DNA of 34,957 bases, taken from IMG/VR virus record IMGVR_UViG_3300025872_002500, positions 1 to 34,957 of that record. One strand, written 5' to 3'. The position numbers and the translations under genes were made by a program. Origin of the DNA: a virus. Positions within the stretch are counted from its first letter, which is position 1. Each line of letters starts with the position of its first letter. Shown piece by piece: positions 14,719 to 22,482 of this stretch. Below the pieces are notes generated by a model, which ran no database searches, was not told the DNA's origin, and worked only from the letters and a program-made list of their open reading frames with translations.

Positions 14719-14748
14719 CCAGACTTGTAATTTCATGTCTGGTATCTT
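14719..14748 (+). promoter_or_regulatory. Inverted repeat and -10 box before the nuclease gene
   Basis: CCAGAC (14719-14724) and GTCTGG (14737-14742) form a 6-bp perfect dyad with a 12-bp centre. It abuts TATCTT (14743-14748), which ends 6 nt before the ATG at 14755. This suggests a regulated, possibly leaderless, promoter. The -35 match is poor. Confidence 0.35.
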
Positions 14749-14754
14749 GGAATT

Positions 14755-15276
14755 ATGAAGCCTATTGCTAGCGATAGTTACGACCCGCGCGCAGATATCC
14801 GTGGCGACAATAAGGGGAAGTGGGGCGCAGACCTCGCATTTGGTCAAGTCGGCGAAGGGCATGCTCTTGAGATTGTGCATGCGATGCTTGACGGGTGGAT
14901 TGAGGTTAAAACAGATTCGTTTGAGAATGACAATCTTTTCATTGAGTTGGCGCATTCGCCTCATCGGCTGACAGACGAGAATGGCAACTTCATATGGACA
15001 CAGTCGGGTCTAAATGTCACCGAGGCAAAGTACTGGATGTATTTGCGTCAATCAGAAAGTGGAGACCTGCGAAGCGCTCTCATCATAGAAACAGCGCGTA
15101 TCCAGCGATTCAGACAGTGGTTCAAAGAGACTCACGGAACGGCAATCTTGAAAAAGGGCGATTATCGGACCGGATACATCATCGGGAATGCCAATGGTTT
15201 AATTCCGACACTTGGACTGCGGATAGTAGGAGAGGATGTAGCAAAACTGAGGCACAGCCACCTTTTTGACCGGTGA
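14755..15276 (+). CDS. PD-(D/E)XK superfamily nuclease-like protein
   Basis: The 173-residue protein has the core DLAFGQVGEGHALEIV followed by WIEVKTDSFENDNLFIEL (residues about 25-65). The first segment supplies the helix Glu. IEVKTD is the E-x-K signature on the central strand, and NDNLFIEL is the next strand. A later TQSGLNVTEAKYWMYL block is typical of small phage PD-(D/E)XK proteins in which SG and a D/E-A-x-Y/W segment follow. A role in DNA cleavage, branch resolution or recombination is likely; the exact substrate is unknown. Its stop codon lies inside the hairpin that terminates the opposing ssb operon. Confidence 0.75.
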   Translation: MKPIASDSYDPRADIRGDNKGKWGADLAFGQVGEGHALEIVHAMLDGWIEVKTDSFENDNLFIELAHSPHRLTDENGNFIWTQSGLNVTEAKYWMYLRQSESGDLRSALIIETARIQRFRQWFKETHGTAILKKGDYRTGYIIGNANGLIPTLGLRIVGEDVAKLRHSHLFDR

Positions 15277-15287
15277 CTGTGCCTCAG
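15247..15287 (-). terminator. Strong intrinsic terminator of the leftward ssb operon, overlapping the opposing gene
   Basis: CTGAGGCACAG (15247-15257) and CTGTGCCTCAG (15277-15287) are perfect 11-bp arms, extended by CACC/GGTG to about 16 pairs with one wobble. On the minus strand it is followed by TTTTGC, the U-tract. The left arm is coding sequence of the rightward nuclease gene. Confidence 0.8.
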
Positions 15288-15291
15288 AAAA

Positions 15292-15375
15292 CTAACGACG
15301 GTTAATGAAGTCGTTAACGATTTTGACGATGAGATAACTCCCGACAATGTAAAAAGTCAGGATTAGCCAATCCAT
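15292..15375 (-). CDS. 27-residue single-pass membrane peptide downstream of ssb
   Basis: The ATG follows the ssb stop by one base (TGATATGG). The peptide starts MDWLILTFYIVGSYLIVKIV, almost entirely hydrophobic, and ends NDFINRR, giving one transmembrane helix with a basic C-terminal anchor. It sits between ssb and that operon's terminator, so it would be translated with ssb. No family is recognised. Its size makes chance possible, but the composition and position favour a real micropeptide. Confidence 0.45.
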   Translation of the reverse strand: MDWLILTFYIVGSYLIVKIVNDFINRR

Positions 15376-15376
15376 A

Positions 15377-15838
15377 TCAGAACGGCTCGTCTTCCTCGGC
15401 AACCGAAGCAGTCCGTGCGCCAGCAGACGCAGTCGGACGGGGACGAGCAGTCTTCTTGGCATCAGAGCCACCGTTATCGTCACGGCGTCGACGCTCAAAC
15501 GACTCAATGGACTTGGAGGCGACGGCAACCTCATCGGCGATGAGTTCCACCTTGCTTCGCTTTCCACCAGTCTTTTCGTCCTCCCACGAACGCTGTTCCA
15601 GACGACCGGTCACAATGACCCGCACGCCCTTCTCAAGAACGCGAGCGACATCCTCAGCCAAGTAACGCCACGCAATGACGTCAAAGAATGAGGTCTTTTC
15701 CTGCTTCTCACCAGACGCATCCGTCCAGTAGTGGCTGACCGCAACGGAAAATTCCGTCTTGGGAGTTCCATTGCCAAGGAACTTCAACTCAGGGTTGGCG
15801 GTGACATTGCCAACGATAGTTGTCGGTGATGCTGACAT
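15377..15838 (-). CDS. ssb: Single-stranded DNA-binding protein
   Basis: It coats single-stranded DNA during phage replication and recombination. The 153-residue protein has the OB-fold core of bacterial SSBs (TTIVGNVTANPELKFLGNG, then TEFSVAVSHYW, SFFDVIAWRYLAEDVARVL, GVRVIVTGRLEQRSWEDEKT). A disordered, basic and Ala/Pro-rich linker follows, with the acidic tip EEDEPF, which recruits partner proteins in this family. The start MSASPTTIVG follows GAGGAGG; the longer frame upstream has no site. A promoter lies at 15882-15910 and a strong terminator after the small downstream peptide. Confidence 0.95.
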   Translation of the reverse strand: MSASPTTIVGNVTANPELKFLGNGTPKTEFSVAVSHYWTDASGEKQEKTSFFDVIAWRYLAEDVARVLEKGVRVIVTGRLEQRSWEDEKTGGKRSKVELIADEVAVASKSIESFERRRRDDNGGSDAKKTARPRPTASAGARTASVAEEDEPF

Positions 15839-15881
15839 CTTCGTATCCTCCTCAAATTCAGCAGTATTGCTGTAGGACAGG

Positions 15882-15910
15882 ACTCTAGCACCTAGCAGTG
15901 GCAACCGCAA
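15882..15910 (-). promoter_or_regulatory. ssb promoter
   Basis: On the minus strand TTGCGG (15905-15910) and TAGAGT (15882-15887) are 17 bp apart, about 40 nt before the ssb start. The rightward gene at 15931 is divergent, with TAGGTT ending 6 nt before its ATG. Confidence 0.5.
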
Positions 15911-15930
15911 GAATCTGATAGGTTAAAGTC

Positions 15931-16149
15931 ATGCCCAGCAACATTTCCGAAGCACAACTAGCAATTATCAACCGCATTACCACTCTCCTTATGGAGTTAG
16001 CCACAGATGGCGATGCCCCTGAGCCGGAGATGGAGGACCACTTCAGTCGCGTGGCTGAACTCATCGCAGAAGATTTGGGACTTGAAGTTATTGACCTTCA
16101 AGACGGCGTTGTTACGGCAAAGATTACACCTTTGGACGGTTGGTTTTAG
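15931..16149 (+). CDS. Small acidic hypothetical protein (72 aa)
   Basis: The family is not recognised. It has two predicted helices (EAQLAIINRITTLLMELATD and HFSRVAELIAEDLGL), an acidic linker between them and a short beta hairpin at the end (VIDLQDGVVTAKITPLDGWF). The ATG follows TAGGTTAAAGTC, which can be read either as a weak ribosome binding site or as a -10 box of a leaderless promoter. Its last codons overlap the opposing gene by 4 bp. Confidence 0.6.
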   Translation: MPSNISEAQLAIINRITTLLMELATDGDAPEPEMEDHFSRVAELIAEDLGLEVIDLQDGVVTAKITPLDGWF

Positions 16150-16532
16150 TCCCTTAGGTCTTTGCCGATTTCTTCTTCAATCAGCGAGTCAATAATCTTT
16201 CCAAGAGTCGCGCCCGACTGGGCAAGCATCTCCTGAAGAAACTCCTGCCACTCTTCGGTCATCTGGATTTTGTCGAACATGTCCCTATCAAAAGAGCCGT
16301 GCTCCAAGAATAGGTAGTTGTCTATCTCGTCACGGTCAATCACAACTACTGAACCGAAATGACCAAGTTCATCAATTGTCGTAAGCATGTCCAGCAATGA
16401 CTCTGGTCCAAATTGTCTAAACGCTTGAGTAATCAGGCGTTTACAGATTGAGCGTCGATAGTGAGCCTGCGGGTGAATCGCTGACTCAATCAGCCGGTCA
16501 AGTTTCTCGGGAGGCAATCCCTGTTCTTCCAC
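16146..16532 (-). CDS. Hypothetical acidic helical protein (128 aa)
   Basis: The family is not recognised. It starts at GTG (complement 16530-16532) with GGAG 8 bp upstream. The first half is basic and helical (YRRSICKRLITQAFRQFG), the centre has a beta strand (GSVVVIDRDEIDNYLFLEHG), and the end is acidic and helical (WQEFLQEMLAQSG, then IIDSLIEEEIGKDLRD). It lies after the terminator of the DUF932 gene; read-through or its own weak promoter would be needed for expression. Confidence 0.6.
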   Translation of the reverse strand: MEEQGLPPEKLDRLIESAIHPQAHYRRSICKRLITQAFRQFGPESLLDMLTTIDELGHFGSVVVIDRDEIDNYLFLEHGSFDRDMFDKIQMTEEWQEFLQEMLAQSGATLGKIIDSLIEEEIGKDLRD

Positions 16533-16546
16533 GACTACTCCAAAGG

Positions 16547-16570
16547 AAAAGGGCGGGTGTTACCCCGCCC
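16547..16570 (-). terminator. Intrinsic terminator after the DUF932 gene
   Basis: GGGCGGG (16551-16557) pairs with CCCGCCC (16564-16570). On the minus strand the hairpin is followed by TTTTCCTTT. It lies 30 bp past the stop of the DUF932 gene. Confidence 0.75.
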
Positions 16571-16599
16571 TCCCATTATGCCCGCTGTTGACTGAAATG

Positions 16600-17628
16600 T
16601 CAGATAAGTGACAGCACAGCCTGTTGGGTTTGCAACTTGGTGCGAGTAACCCAACTGTTGTCATCAAGCGACGCAATTGCGCGCTCGTTGAGGTCGGCAT
16701 CACGATGGTGGTCAAGGTACTCGCCCACAGCGTTGTAGAGACTCCATCCGTTGTAACCAAATCCGCCAGCGTTCTTGTCGTTGTCATAAATAGCGCGGAT
16801 AATCATGTTCTGACGCTCTCGGTTATTGCGCTGACGGTCGGTCTCATCCGACTTGATGGGGAAGACTTTATTCAAAACCTTGTCAATGCGACCGGATTCT
16901 TTCGGAACACTAATTGACAGCATTTCCTCAGCCATAACCTTGAAATTGGTCGCCCAGTCCACCGAGATGCGAAGCACCTCACGAGCATCGTCAAATGCCG
17001 AATCGATGTTCTTAGTGTGACGAGCCACGAAAACTCGTTCAGCGGTATTCAGTCCCAGACGCACCGTATTGGCGCATACGGCTCGGATATCGGTATTTGC
17101 GTACCGAACCGGCCAAACGCCGTCGTGACCCGTTGAGACGACCAAATAGCGGGCAATGCGGTCATTTACGCCCATGGGGTCAATAATGAGCGAACCCAAA
17201 TCAATAGTCATGAAGAACCGCTTACCCTCAGCGAGCACACCAGCGGTCTCAACAACGGCTTCCCCATCCGATGCACCAACAACTGCCAGTGCTCGTTCGG
17301 CAACTTCACGGTTTTGCTTGACGACATAGCGTGTACCGACCGTGGCAAGACCGTCAAAGGTTCCGTCACCATTGTCGCGAATTGTTGCTCGGGAATCATC
17401 GATGATGATGGGCTTGCCGTCATTGCCGACAATGAAGTTGCCATCTTCGTCTACGGCGGCAACCTTGGTCAGACGAACCGTATAGTCAGCGCCGGAGGCT
17501 TCAAGCATTGCGTCCACAGTCTGGAGACCCTCCATAGGGACCCCAAGGCGATGCCACGGGATTCCTCCGCCCTTTGCGTATGCGAATCGTGCTCCGCCGT
17601 CTTCATTGATTTCTAGGTCATGTGCCAT
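16600..17628 (-). CDS. DUF932 / phage-plasmid-like protein (TIGR03299 type)
   Basis: This 342-residue protein matches the phage and plasmid DUF932 family: a GGGIPWHRLGVPM segment near residues 20-32, a repeated beta-rich core (YVVKQNREVAERALAVV), RFFMTIDLGS, the TGHDGVWPVRYANTDIRAVC block with ANTVRLGLN (near 165-190), and a helical end. Members are common in actinophages and plasmids. Some are homologous to YfjQ-type proteins, but the biochemical role is not known. A consensus promoter (17665-17693), an AAAGGAGCAG site and its own terminator make this a strongly defined single-gene unit, implying high expression. Confidence 0.85.
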   Translation of the reverse strand: MAHDLEINEDGGARFAYAKGGGIPWHRLGVPMEGLQTVDAMLEASGADYTVRLTKVAAVDEDGNFIVGNDGKPIIIDDSRATIRDNGDGTFDGLATVGTRYVVKQNREVAERALAVVGASDGEAVVETAGVLAEGKRFFMTIDLGSLIIDPMGVNDRIARYLVVSTGHDGVWPVRYANTDIRAVCANTVRLGLNTAERVFVARHTKNIDSAFDDAREVLRISVDWATNFKVMAEEMLSISVPKESGRIDKVLNKVFPIKSDETDRQRNNRERQNMIIRAIYDNDKNAGGFGYNGWSLYNAVGEYLDHHRDADLNERAIASLDDNSWVTRTKLQTQQAVLSLI

Positions 17629-17664
17629 TTCTGCTCCTTTGTAGTTTTTGCTGGATTTATCCGA

Positions 17665-17693
17665 AGTATATCCCGATAAACATCCTATTGCAA
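17665..17693 (-). promoter_or_regulatory. Promoter of the DUF932 gene
   Basis: On the minus strand TTGCAA (17688-17693) and TATACT (17665-17670) are exactly 17 bp apart, about 37 nt before the ATG. Confidence 0.65.
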
Positions 17694-17757
17694 CTTTTTC
17701 AGATAGATTTCTATGAAATTATTCTGATTAGTGCTAAAAGCGCTCTGACCAGCAGTT

Positions 17758-17786
17758 TTGCACTAGCACCACCCCCCATGTATGCT
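17758..17786 (+). promoter_or_regulatory. Promoter of the whiB-thyX-primase operon
   Basis: TTGCAC (17758-17763) and TATGCT (17781-17786) are exactly 17 bp apart. The WhiB ATG at 17813 follows with AAAGGGG as the ribosome binding site. This and the DUF932 promoter form a divergent pair. Confidence 0.65.
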
Positions 17787-17812
17787 CACAATTTCATTGA
17801 CAAAGGGGTGTT

Positions 17813-18124
17813 ATGACAAAGAAGAAATACGAGGTTCCTACGGACCTCATCTCAGACGACATTCTGGATTGGGGCAAGTACGCCGCCTGCAAGGGCAAGG
17901 AATCGGATATGTGGTATCCGGAAACTCTTGGAACCATGCAGGGCAGGCAAGACATGCGCAATGCGAAGATGATTTGCTCTCTTTGCATCGTGCGCGCAAA
18001 GTGTCTGAAGTACGCTGACGACAACAACGAGGCATACGGTATTTGGGGAGGACTTACCCCTCAAGAGCGTGGCTACAAGCGTTTCGGAAGGACTGTACGT
18101 CATGCGCGACAAGTTTCTCATTGA
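17813..18124 (+). CDS. whiB: WhiB-family iron-sulfur transcription regulator
   Basis: This 103-residue protein has the WhiB layout: a first Cys in AACKGK (near 26), then CSLCIVRAKC (near 56-65, giving C-x2-C-x5-C) to ligate a 4Fe-4S cluster. The GIWGGLTPQER turn (near 76-86) and a basic tail (YKRFGRTVRHARQ) that binds DNA follow. WhiB proteins are essentially limited to actinobacteria and their phages and act through the primary sigma factor. Phage copies can redirect host promoters or block superinfection. It is the first gene of an operon whose end overlaps thyX by 23 bp. Confidence 0.93.
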   Translation: MTKKKYEVPTDLISDDILDWGKYAACKGKESDMWYPETLGTMQGRQDMRNAKMICSLCIVRAKCLKYADDNNEAYGIWGGLTPQERGYKRFGRTVRHARQVSH

Positions 18125-18794
18125 GCCAATTATTGGAGGCTTTGTTCGCCTTGATGCGGTTAACGCTGACGATTTGAGCGTTGTTAACTCGGCGCGTGTT
18201 TCATTTGGACGACGCGTTGACGAGATGAGTGATGCCGACAAAAAGTTGGTTGCTTATCTACTCAAGAACTCCCACGGCACGCCGTTCGAGCACAACTTCT
18301 TTCGCTTTCATATCAAGGCACCGATTTTTGTTGCTCGCGAGTGGTTCCGGCATCGAATCGGCTGGTCGTATAACGAGTTCTCAGCCCGCTATTCAGAGAT
18401 GCAGGAAGAGTATTACGAACCGTCAGAAAGTGATTTTCGTACTCAGGTAGGCAAGCCCGGCAGTTATTCGTTTGAGCAGTTGGACGAGGATTCGGCACGA
18501 CACGCTTCCATCATTATGAACTCGTCAAATCAGTCGTCGTACAAAGCATATGAAACGCTTCTTGGAATGGGGGTGGCGAAGGAACTCGCACGATGTGTTC
18601 TTCCAGTTGGAATGTTCACTGAGTTCTACGCCACCTGTAACGCTCGGTCTCTCATGAATTTCATTGACCTTCGTGGAGATGCCACGGCTCAGTATGAAAT
18701 TCGGCAGTATGCAAATGCCATTGAAGGGTTTCTGATGGAATCCATGCCCATCACTTATAAGGCGTTCGTAGACAACGGAAGAAAAGCACCGTAA
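18102..18794 (+). CDS. thyX: Flavin-dependent thymidylate synthase
   Basis: It converts dUMP to dTMP using FAD, NADPH and methylene-tetrahydrofolate. The 230-residue protein carries the ThyX signature RHRIGWSYNEFSARYS (near residues 82-97; family pattern RHRxxSxNExSxRY). HGTPFEHNFFRFHIKAPIF precedes it, and a C-terminal RSLMNFIDLRGDATAQYEIR block contributes substrate and flavin contacts. The ATG at 18102 follows GGAAGGA; an in-frame ATG at 18069 inside whiB is less likely. With the class II reductase it supplies deoxynucleotides for replication. Confidence 0.95.
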   Translation: MRDKFLIEPIIGGFVRLDAVNADDLSVVNSARVSFGRRVDEMSDADKKLVAYLLKNSHGTPFEHNFFRFHIKAPIFVAREWFRHRIGWSYNEFSARYSEMQEEYYEPSESDFRTQVGKPGSYSFEQLDEDSARHASIIMNSSNQSSYKAYETLLGMGVAKELARCVLPVGMFTEFYATCNARSLMNFIDLRGDATAQYEIRQYANAIEGFLMESMPITYKAFVDNGRKAP

Positions 18795-18837
18795 ATACTT
18801 TCCTTCATGCCCTGCCTATGCTAAGAAAGGGGGCTTC

Positions 18838-20547
18838 ATGGCACGCGATTATGTTTCTCCGCAAGTAGATAGGTTCTTGGCGCTACTTGATGGCGTCAGG
18901 CAAAACGGCAATAACTGGTCAGCACGTTGCCCATGCCGTAATGACGATAATTCACCGTCGCTTTCAGTCGGGCAAGGTGACGACGGACGCGTTCTTGTTA
19001 CCTGTCATCGTGGAATACCCTGCGATGTTGACAAAATTTGCACCTCCGTTGGTTTAAAGATTGCTGACCTTATGCCTCCTAAACAGGAAAAGAAGAAAGA
19101 CAAACTGTCTCTTGTTGCGACCTACGACTACCGTGATGCGCTTGGCAACCTTGTGTTCCAGAAGCAACGCTTTGTCAATGAAGAAGGTAAGAAAACATTC
19201 CGCCAACGGCGAATGGACGCAGATACTGGCGAATGGATTTCAAATCTAGACGGTGTCGATAAGATTCTCTATAACCTCCCCATGGTTGCGTCAGCACGAA
19301 ATAATGGCGAGACTATTTGGGTTGTTGAAGGTGAAAAAGACGCTGACACCCTGATTGAGCGTGGCATTACAGCAACAACCATGCCCGGTGGTGCTGGTAA
19401 ATGGCTAGACATTCATACGGAAGCCCTAGCCGGAGCAAACGTCATCGTTGTTGCCGATAATGACGATGTAGGCAAAAAGCATGCCCTAGATGTTTCATCA
19501 AAACTAAGGGACGCAGAATGTTCGGTTGAGTTAAAGATTGCTAACGGAGTTAAAGATGTTACTGACCTGTTGAACGCAGGTGGAACTCTTGATGACCTTG
19601 TGGCATTTACTGAAGTCGACGCAGTCGTTCAGGAGATTGACCCGTTTGCGCCCATACTTCAGAAATTAGAAAAACTCTTTGCTAACGACAAACTCAGCAG
19701 AGAAACAAAGTTAACGCGTGCGGAGTTTATTCTCGCAGAACTTGATACAACCTCAGGAGGCGTCAAGAACGAGGGTCGTCTAGTTGACTGGGCAACATTT
19801 GTCAACGAAAGCGAAAACGATGCTTACGACTGGGTAATACCAAACCTACTGGAGCGTGGCGAACGGGTAATCGTCGTTGCCGCTGAGGGAGTTGGCAAGA
19901 CAATGCTTGCTCGTCAGGTCGCGCTTTGTTGCGCAGCCGGATTGCACCCGTTCAAGTTCACCGGAATGCCACCAGTTAGAACGCTTATGGTTGACCTAGA
20001 AAACCCTGAGCGCATCATTAGGCGAACCTCCAAAAGCATCTATGGAGCCACGCTTCATTACGGTCATAAAGAAACACCTGATGCCCATTTGCTTATCAAG
20101 CCAGACGGTATCGACCTGATGAAAGCACAGGACCGCCTCATGCTTGAAGATAAGTTGGAGCAAATAAAGCCCGACATCGTCTTTTTGGGTCCGCTTTACA
20201 AAGCCTTCATTGACCCCGGCGGAAGAACGAGCGAGTCAATCGCAATTGAGATTGCTAAATACTTTGACACTATTCGTGAATACTTTAAGTGCGCCATGTG
20301 GTTTGAACACCACGCGCCATTAGGTTCGGCTCTCGCAGGAAGAGATTTGCGCCCGTTTGGCTCGGCTGTTTGGTCGCGCTGGCCTGAGTTTGGTCTGAGT
20401 CTTCAACCCGACCCGACTGCGCCTGACGGATACGTCTACGAAGTTAGGCATTTCCGTGGTGCACGTGACCGGAGACAATGGCCTACTAGAATGAAAAGGG
20501 GTAAAGTTTTCCCCTTTGACACAATTGAGTTTCTAGAAGGTGACTAA
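18838..20547 (+). CDS. Primase/helicase-like protein: zinc finger, TOPRIM and RecA-like ATPase
   Basis: This 569-residue replication protein has three parts. Residues about 28-65 form a zinc-binding module (RCPCRNDDNSPSLS, then VTCHRGIPC). A TOPRIM domain follows with VVEGEKDADTL (near 160-170) and VIVVADNDDVGKK (near 202-214). The C-terminal half is a RecA/RepA-like ATPase with Walker A VAAEGVGKT (near 346-354), a TLMVDLENPER segment and Walker B-like DIVFLGPLYK (near 450). Together they suggest a primase fused to a hexameric helicase-type ATPase, as in gp4-like proteins, though the ATPase is closer to AAA_25/RepA than to DnaB. AAAGGGGG precedes the ATG. The next gene overlaps by one base. 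Confidence 0.88.
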   Translation: MARDYVSPQVDRFLALLDGVRQNGNNWSARCPCRNDDNSPSLSVGQGDDGRVLVTCHRGIPCDVDKICTSVGLKIADLMPPKQEKKKDKLSLVATYDYRDALGNLVFQKQRFVNEEGKKTFRQRRMDADTGEWISNLDGVDKILYNLPMVASARNNGETIWVVEGEKDADTLIERGITATTMPGGAGKWLDIHTEALAGANVIVVADNDDVGKKHALDVSSKLRDAECSVELKIANGVKDVTDLLNAGGTLDDLVAFTEVDAVVQEIDPFAPILQKLEKLFANDKLSRETKLTRAEFILAELDTTSGGVKNEGRLVDWATFVNESENDAYDWVIPNLLERGERVIVVAAEGVGKTMLARQVALCCAAGLHPFKFTGMPPVRTLMVDLENPERIIRRTSKSIYGATLHYGHKETPDAHLLIKPDGIDLMKAQDRLMLEDKLEQIKPDIVFLGPLYKAFIDPGGRTSESIAIEIAKYFDTIREYFKCAMWFEHHAPLGSALAGRDLRPFGSAVWSRWPEFGLSLQPDPTAPDGYVYEVRHFRGARDRRQWPTRMKRGKVFPFDTIEFLEGD

Positions 20548-21179
20548 TGGCTGGGCAAACCGGTCTGACTAAAGAGTTCCTTGCAGAAAGGGACTTGCGG
20601 ATTTTCCGCATGAGGCAGGCTGGCGTAGCCATTTCTGAAATTGGAAGACGCTTTAATCTGAGCACTCAGAGCGTCAATGCGGCTATCCGGCGTCAGTTGG
20701 AGAAACTCAACCGTGAAGCCCTCATGGCATACCCAGAGGTCTTACGCATGGAACTGGAGCGATTGGACGCTCTCCAGCAGGCGGTATGGCCCCTTACCCA
20801 GCACCGCAAGGTAAAACTAGATGATGGTACAGAGGTTTCTGTAGAGCCGGACCTGAAGGCAATCCAGCAGGTTTTGGCAATCATGGATAGGCGAGCGAAG
20901 TTGCTCGGCATGGAACAGCAGAATGTCAACCTAACCGTAGAGCAGGTTGATTCCACGCCTCGTGCAACTCTTGCCGGAGCATCGTCGGCGCCAGCGGCGG
21001 TCAATGCGTTTAGTCCTGAAACTGAAGCAAGACAATTGCTTGAAATTATGGGTCTATCCGGCGTGTTGCCAGCGGATACAGTTCGAGAACTCCTTGGGCA
21101 AAAGGAACTCCCGTCGCTTGCCCAAATTGAAGCAGAGACAGCCGAAATTATTGAAACAGAAGAGACGATTTATGAATGA
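20547..21179 (+). CDS. Helix-turn-helix protein, possibly terminase small subunit-like
   Basis: The 210-residue protein begins with an HTH (RIFRMRQAGVAISEIGRRFN then LSTQSVNAAIRRQLEK, residues about 18-54). A helical segment (MELERLDALQQAVW) and a DLKAIQQVLAIMDRRAKLLG block (near 105-125) follow. HTH followed by the xxLxIxxRRAxLLG helix is the layout of many small terminase subunits, which recognise phage DNA for packaging. The C-terminal third is acidic and low in structure. Its ATG overlaps the primase stop by one base (TAATG). No large terminase is adjacent, so a different DNA-binding function is possible. Confidence 0.55.
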   Translation: MAGQTGLTKEFLAERDLRIFRMRQAGVAISEIGRRFNLSTQSVNAAIRRQLEKLNREALMAYPEVLRMELERLDALQQAVWPLTQHRKVKLDDGTEVSVEPDLKAIQQVLAIMDRRAKLLGMEQQNVNLTVEQVDSTPRATLAGASSAPAAVNAFSPETEARQLLEIMGLSGVLPADTVRELLGQKELPSLAQIEAETAEIIETEETIYE

Positions 21180-21498
21180 TGAAACTGTTTTTCCGGACGA
21201 CAATGTTGAAGTCGCAATGAAGAAGGTTGCGGAGACAACAAAGCCAACTCGTAGACCCGCAACTGGCGCAGAGGAAGGTCAAACCGCTACAAAGCAGGTT
21301 TTGATTCGCACTACTGACGAAGACCACCAGCGATGGAAGGACGCCTCCGATAAGGAGGGCATTACGCTCAGCGAGTTTCTGCGTTCCGCTGCAAATAAAG
21401 CAGCGTCAGATGTTCTTGACTGCAAGCATCCCGCCGAGTTCCTCAAGTGGTACCCGTGGGGTAAGCGATGCACCAAGTGCGGTCTTAGATTTAACTAA
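21172..21498 (+). CDS. Ribbon-helix-helix protein with C-terminal zinc motif (108 aa)
   Basis: The start overlaps the previous gene by 8 bp. Residues about 43-80 (TKQVLIRTTDEDHQRWKDAS, then GITLSEFLRSAANKAA) match the strand-helix-helix DNA-binding fold of CopG/MetJ-like proteins. The last 25 residues hold DCKHPAEF and RCTKCGLRFN, a four-ligand zinc-ribbon-like motif. The combination is unusual for so short a protein. It probably binds DNA as a dimer and may regulate the operon. Confidence 0.6.
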   Translation: MNDETVFPDDNVEVAMKKVAETTKPTRRPATGAEEGQTATKQVLIRTTDEDHQRWKDASDKEGITLSEFLRSAANKAASDVLDCKHPAEFLKWYPWGKRCTKCGLRFN

Positions 21499-21500
21499 GA

Positions 21501-21782
21501 CTACTTAAACCACTTCAGCATGCGCTTGCGCAAAGAAATCTTCTTGACATCATTTGCGCGGATGATTACTTCATCAGCAACCTTGTCAATTACTTTTTCT
21601 GCCCGAGCCAAAGCGTTATCAAGGGTGGCTTCAACCTTGTCGCTGACATCCGCAGTCGCAACAACCTTGCGCGGGCGCCCACGCTGACCGGTCGTCGTTT
21701 TCTTGGGAGCAGTTCCCTTTGTTCCCTGCTTCTTGGCAGGAGCCTTCTTGGCGGGGGTCTTCTTCTTCGGTGTTTCACTCAT
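21501..21782 (-). CDS. Lys/Ala/Pro-rich AT-hook DNA-binding protein (93 aa)
   Basis: The N-terminal half (KKKTPAKKAPAKKQGTKGTA) resembles histone H1-like tails. It is followed by the AT-hook GQRGRPRKV near residues 33-41, which grips the minor groove of AT-rich DNA. The C-terminal half is one long helix (VEATLDNALARAEKVIDKVA and on) ending in basic LRKRMLKWFK. The start MSETPKKKT is preferred over an upstream in-frame ATG because the upstream residues are unlike the rest. It is likely a nucleoid-associated, phage-encoded protein that bends or coats DNA. Confidence 0.7.
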   Translation of the reverse strand: MSETPKKKTPAKKAPAKKQGTKGTAPKKTTTGQRGRPRKVVATADVSDKVEATLDNALARAEKVIDKVADEVIIRANDVKKISLRKRMLKWFK

Positions 21783-21860
21783 GGGGCAAATCCTAGTCAC
21801 TAGATAAGCCCAATAGTGCATACTCCACTAAGAATCAAAATGACCGACTAAGGTGCGGAG

Positions 21861-22481
21861 GTGGAAGAAAATTACCCCGACCCAATTTCAAAGATTAGTT
21901 TGACAATAGCGGTCGGACAGCAGGCGAAGTCCGCAATCGTTGCCGAGGAAGGCATTGGTGAAGAACTCGCCATGAATGTTCTTGGTTGGCGAGACGGAAA
22001 ACTCGCCTGTGTTGCTCAGATGGATACCAGTTGGGACTCTGACGAAGATGAGCGAGTATCTAGGACTGGTGATGCCTACATCATCATGAGGCGTGGATGG
22101 CTCTGTGATTCGTTCACAATTCTCGCTGAGGGCTATGTCTCGCGTAATCCGGACAAGACTCGGTCTAGCAAATTGTCTGAGGCGTATTTAGACCCCGATA
22201 AAGGTGTAAATGAATGCCTTACAGTAACTTACGTCGATGTCGACCATACCGAACTTTGCGCAATCCCCCTGAAGGTCGCTTATGGGCGCAAGGTTGAATG
22301 GGGACCGATGATGCACACCTACGACATTGATGTTCTCAGAAATAGTCAGTATGTAATGAATGCACAAAACATCCTTGAGCAGGAAGTTAACCCGATACCT
22401 GAAGATGCTGAGACTTTTCACCTTGCTCTCGCAGTTGGTCTCCACGACTCTGCTGGGTATTTTATTCAGTATGACTTGTAG
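21861..22481 (+). CDS. Hypothetical protein (206 aa)
   Basis: The family is not recognised. The protein starts at a GTG (21861-21863) with AAGGTGCGGAG upstream. It is beta-rich (ISLTIAVGQQAKSAIV, AYIIMRRGWLCDSFTILAEG, CLTVTYVDVDHTELC) and acidic. It lies alone between the divergent AT-hook gene and the lipoprotein gene, whose promoter begins right after its stop. No signal peptide or catalytic motif is seen. Confidence 0.6.
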   Translation: MEENYPDPISKISLTIAVGQQAKSAIVAEEGIGEELAMNVLGWRDGKLACVAQMDTSWDSDEDERVSRTGDAYIIMRRGWLCDSFTILAEGYVSRNPDKTRSSKLSEAYLDPDKGVNECLTVTYVDVDHTELCAIPLKVAYGRKVEWGPMMHTYDIDVLRNSQYVMNAQNILEQEVNPIPEDAETFHLALAVGLHDSAGYFIQYDL

Positions 22482-22482
22482 A

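Noticed and set aside
16600-16917. Plus-strand open frame opposite the DUF932 gene
   Set aside because: It is a hydrophobic shadow of the well-supported DUF932 coding sequence and has no translation signals.
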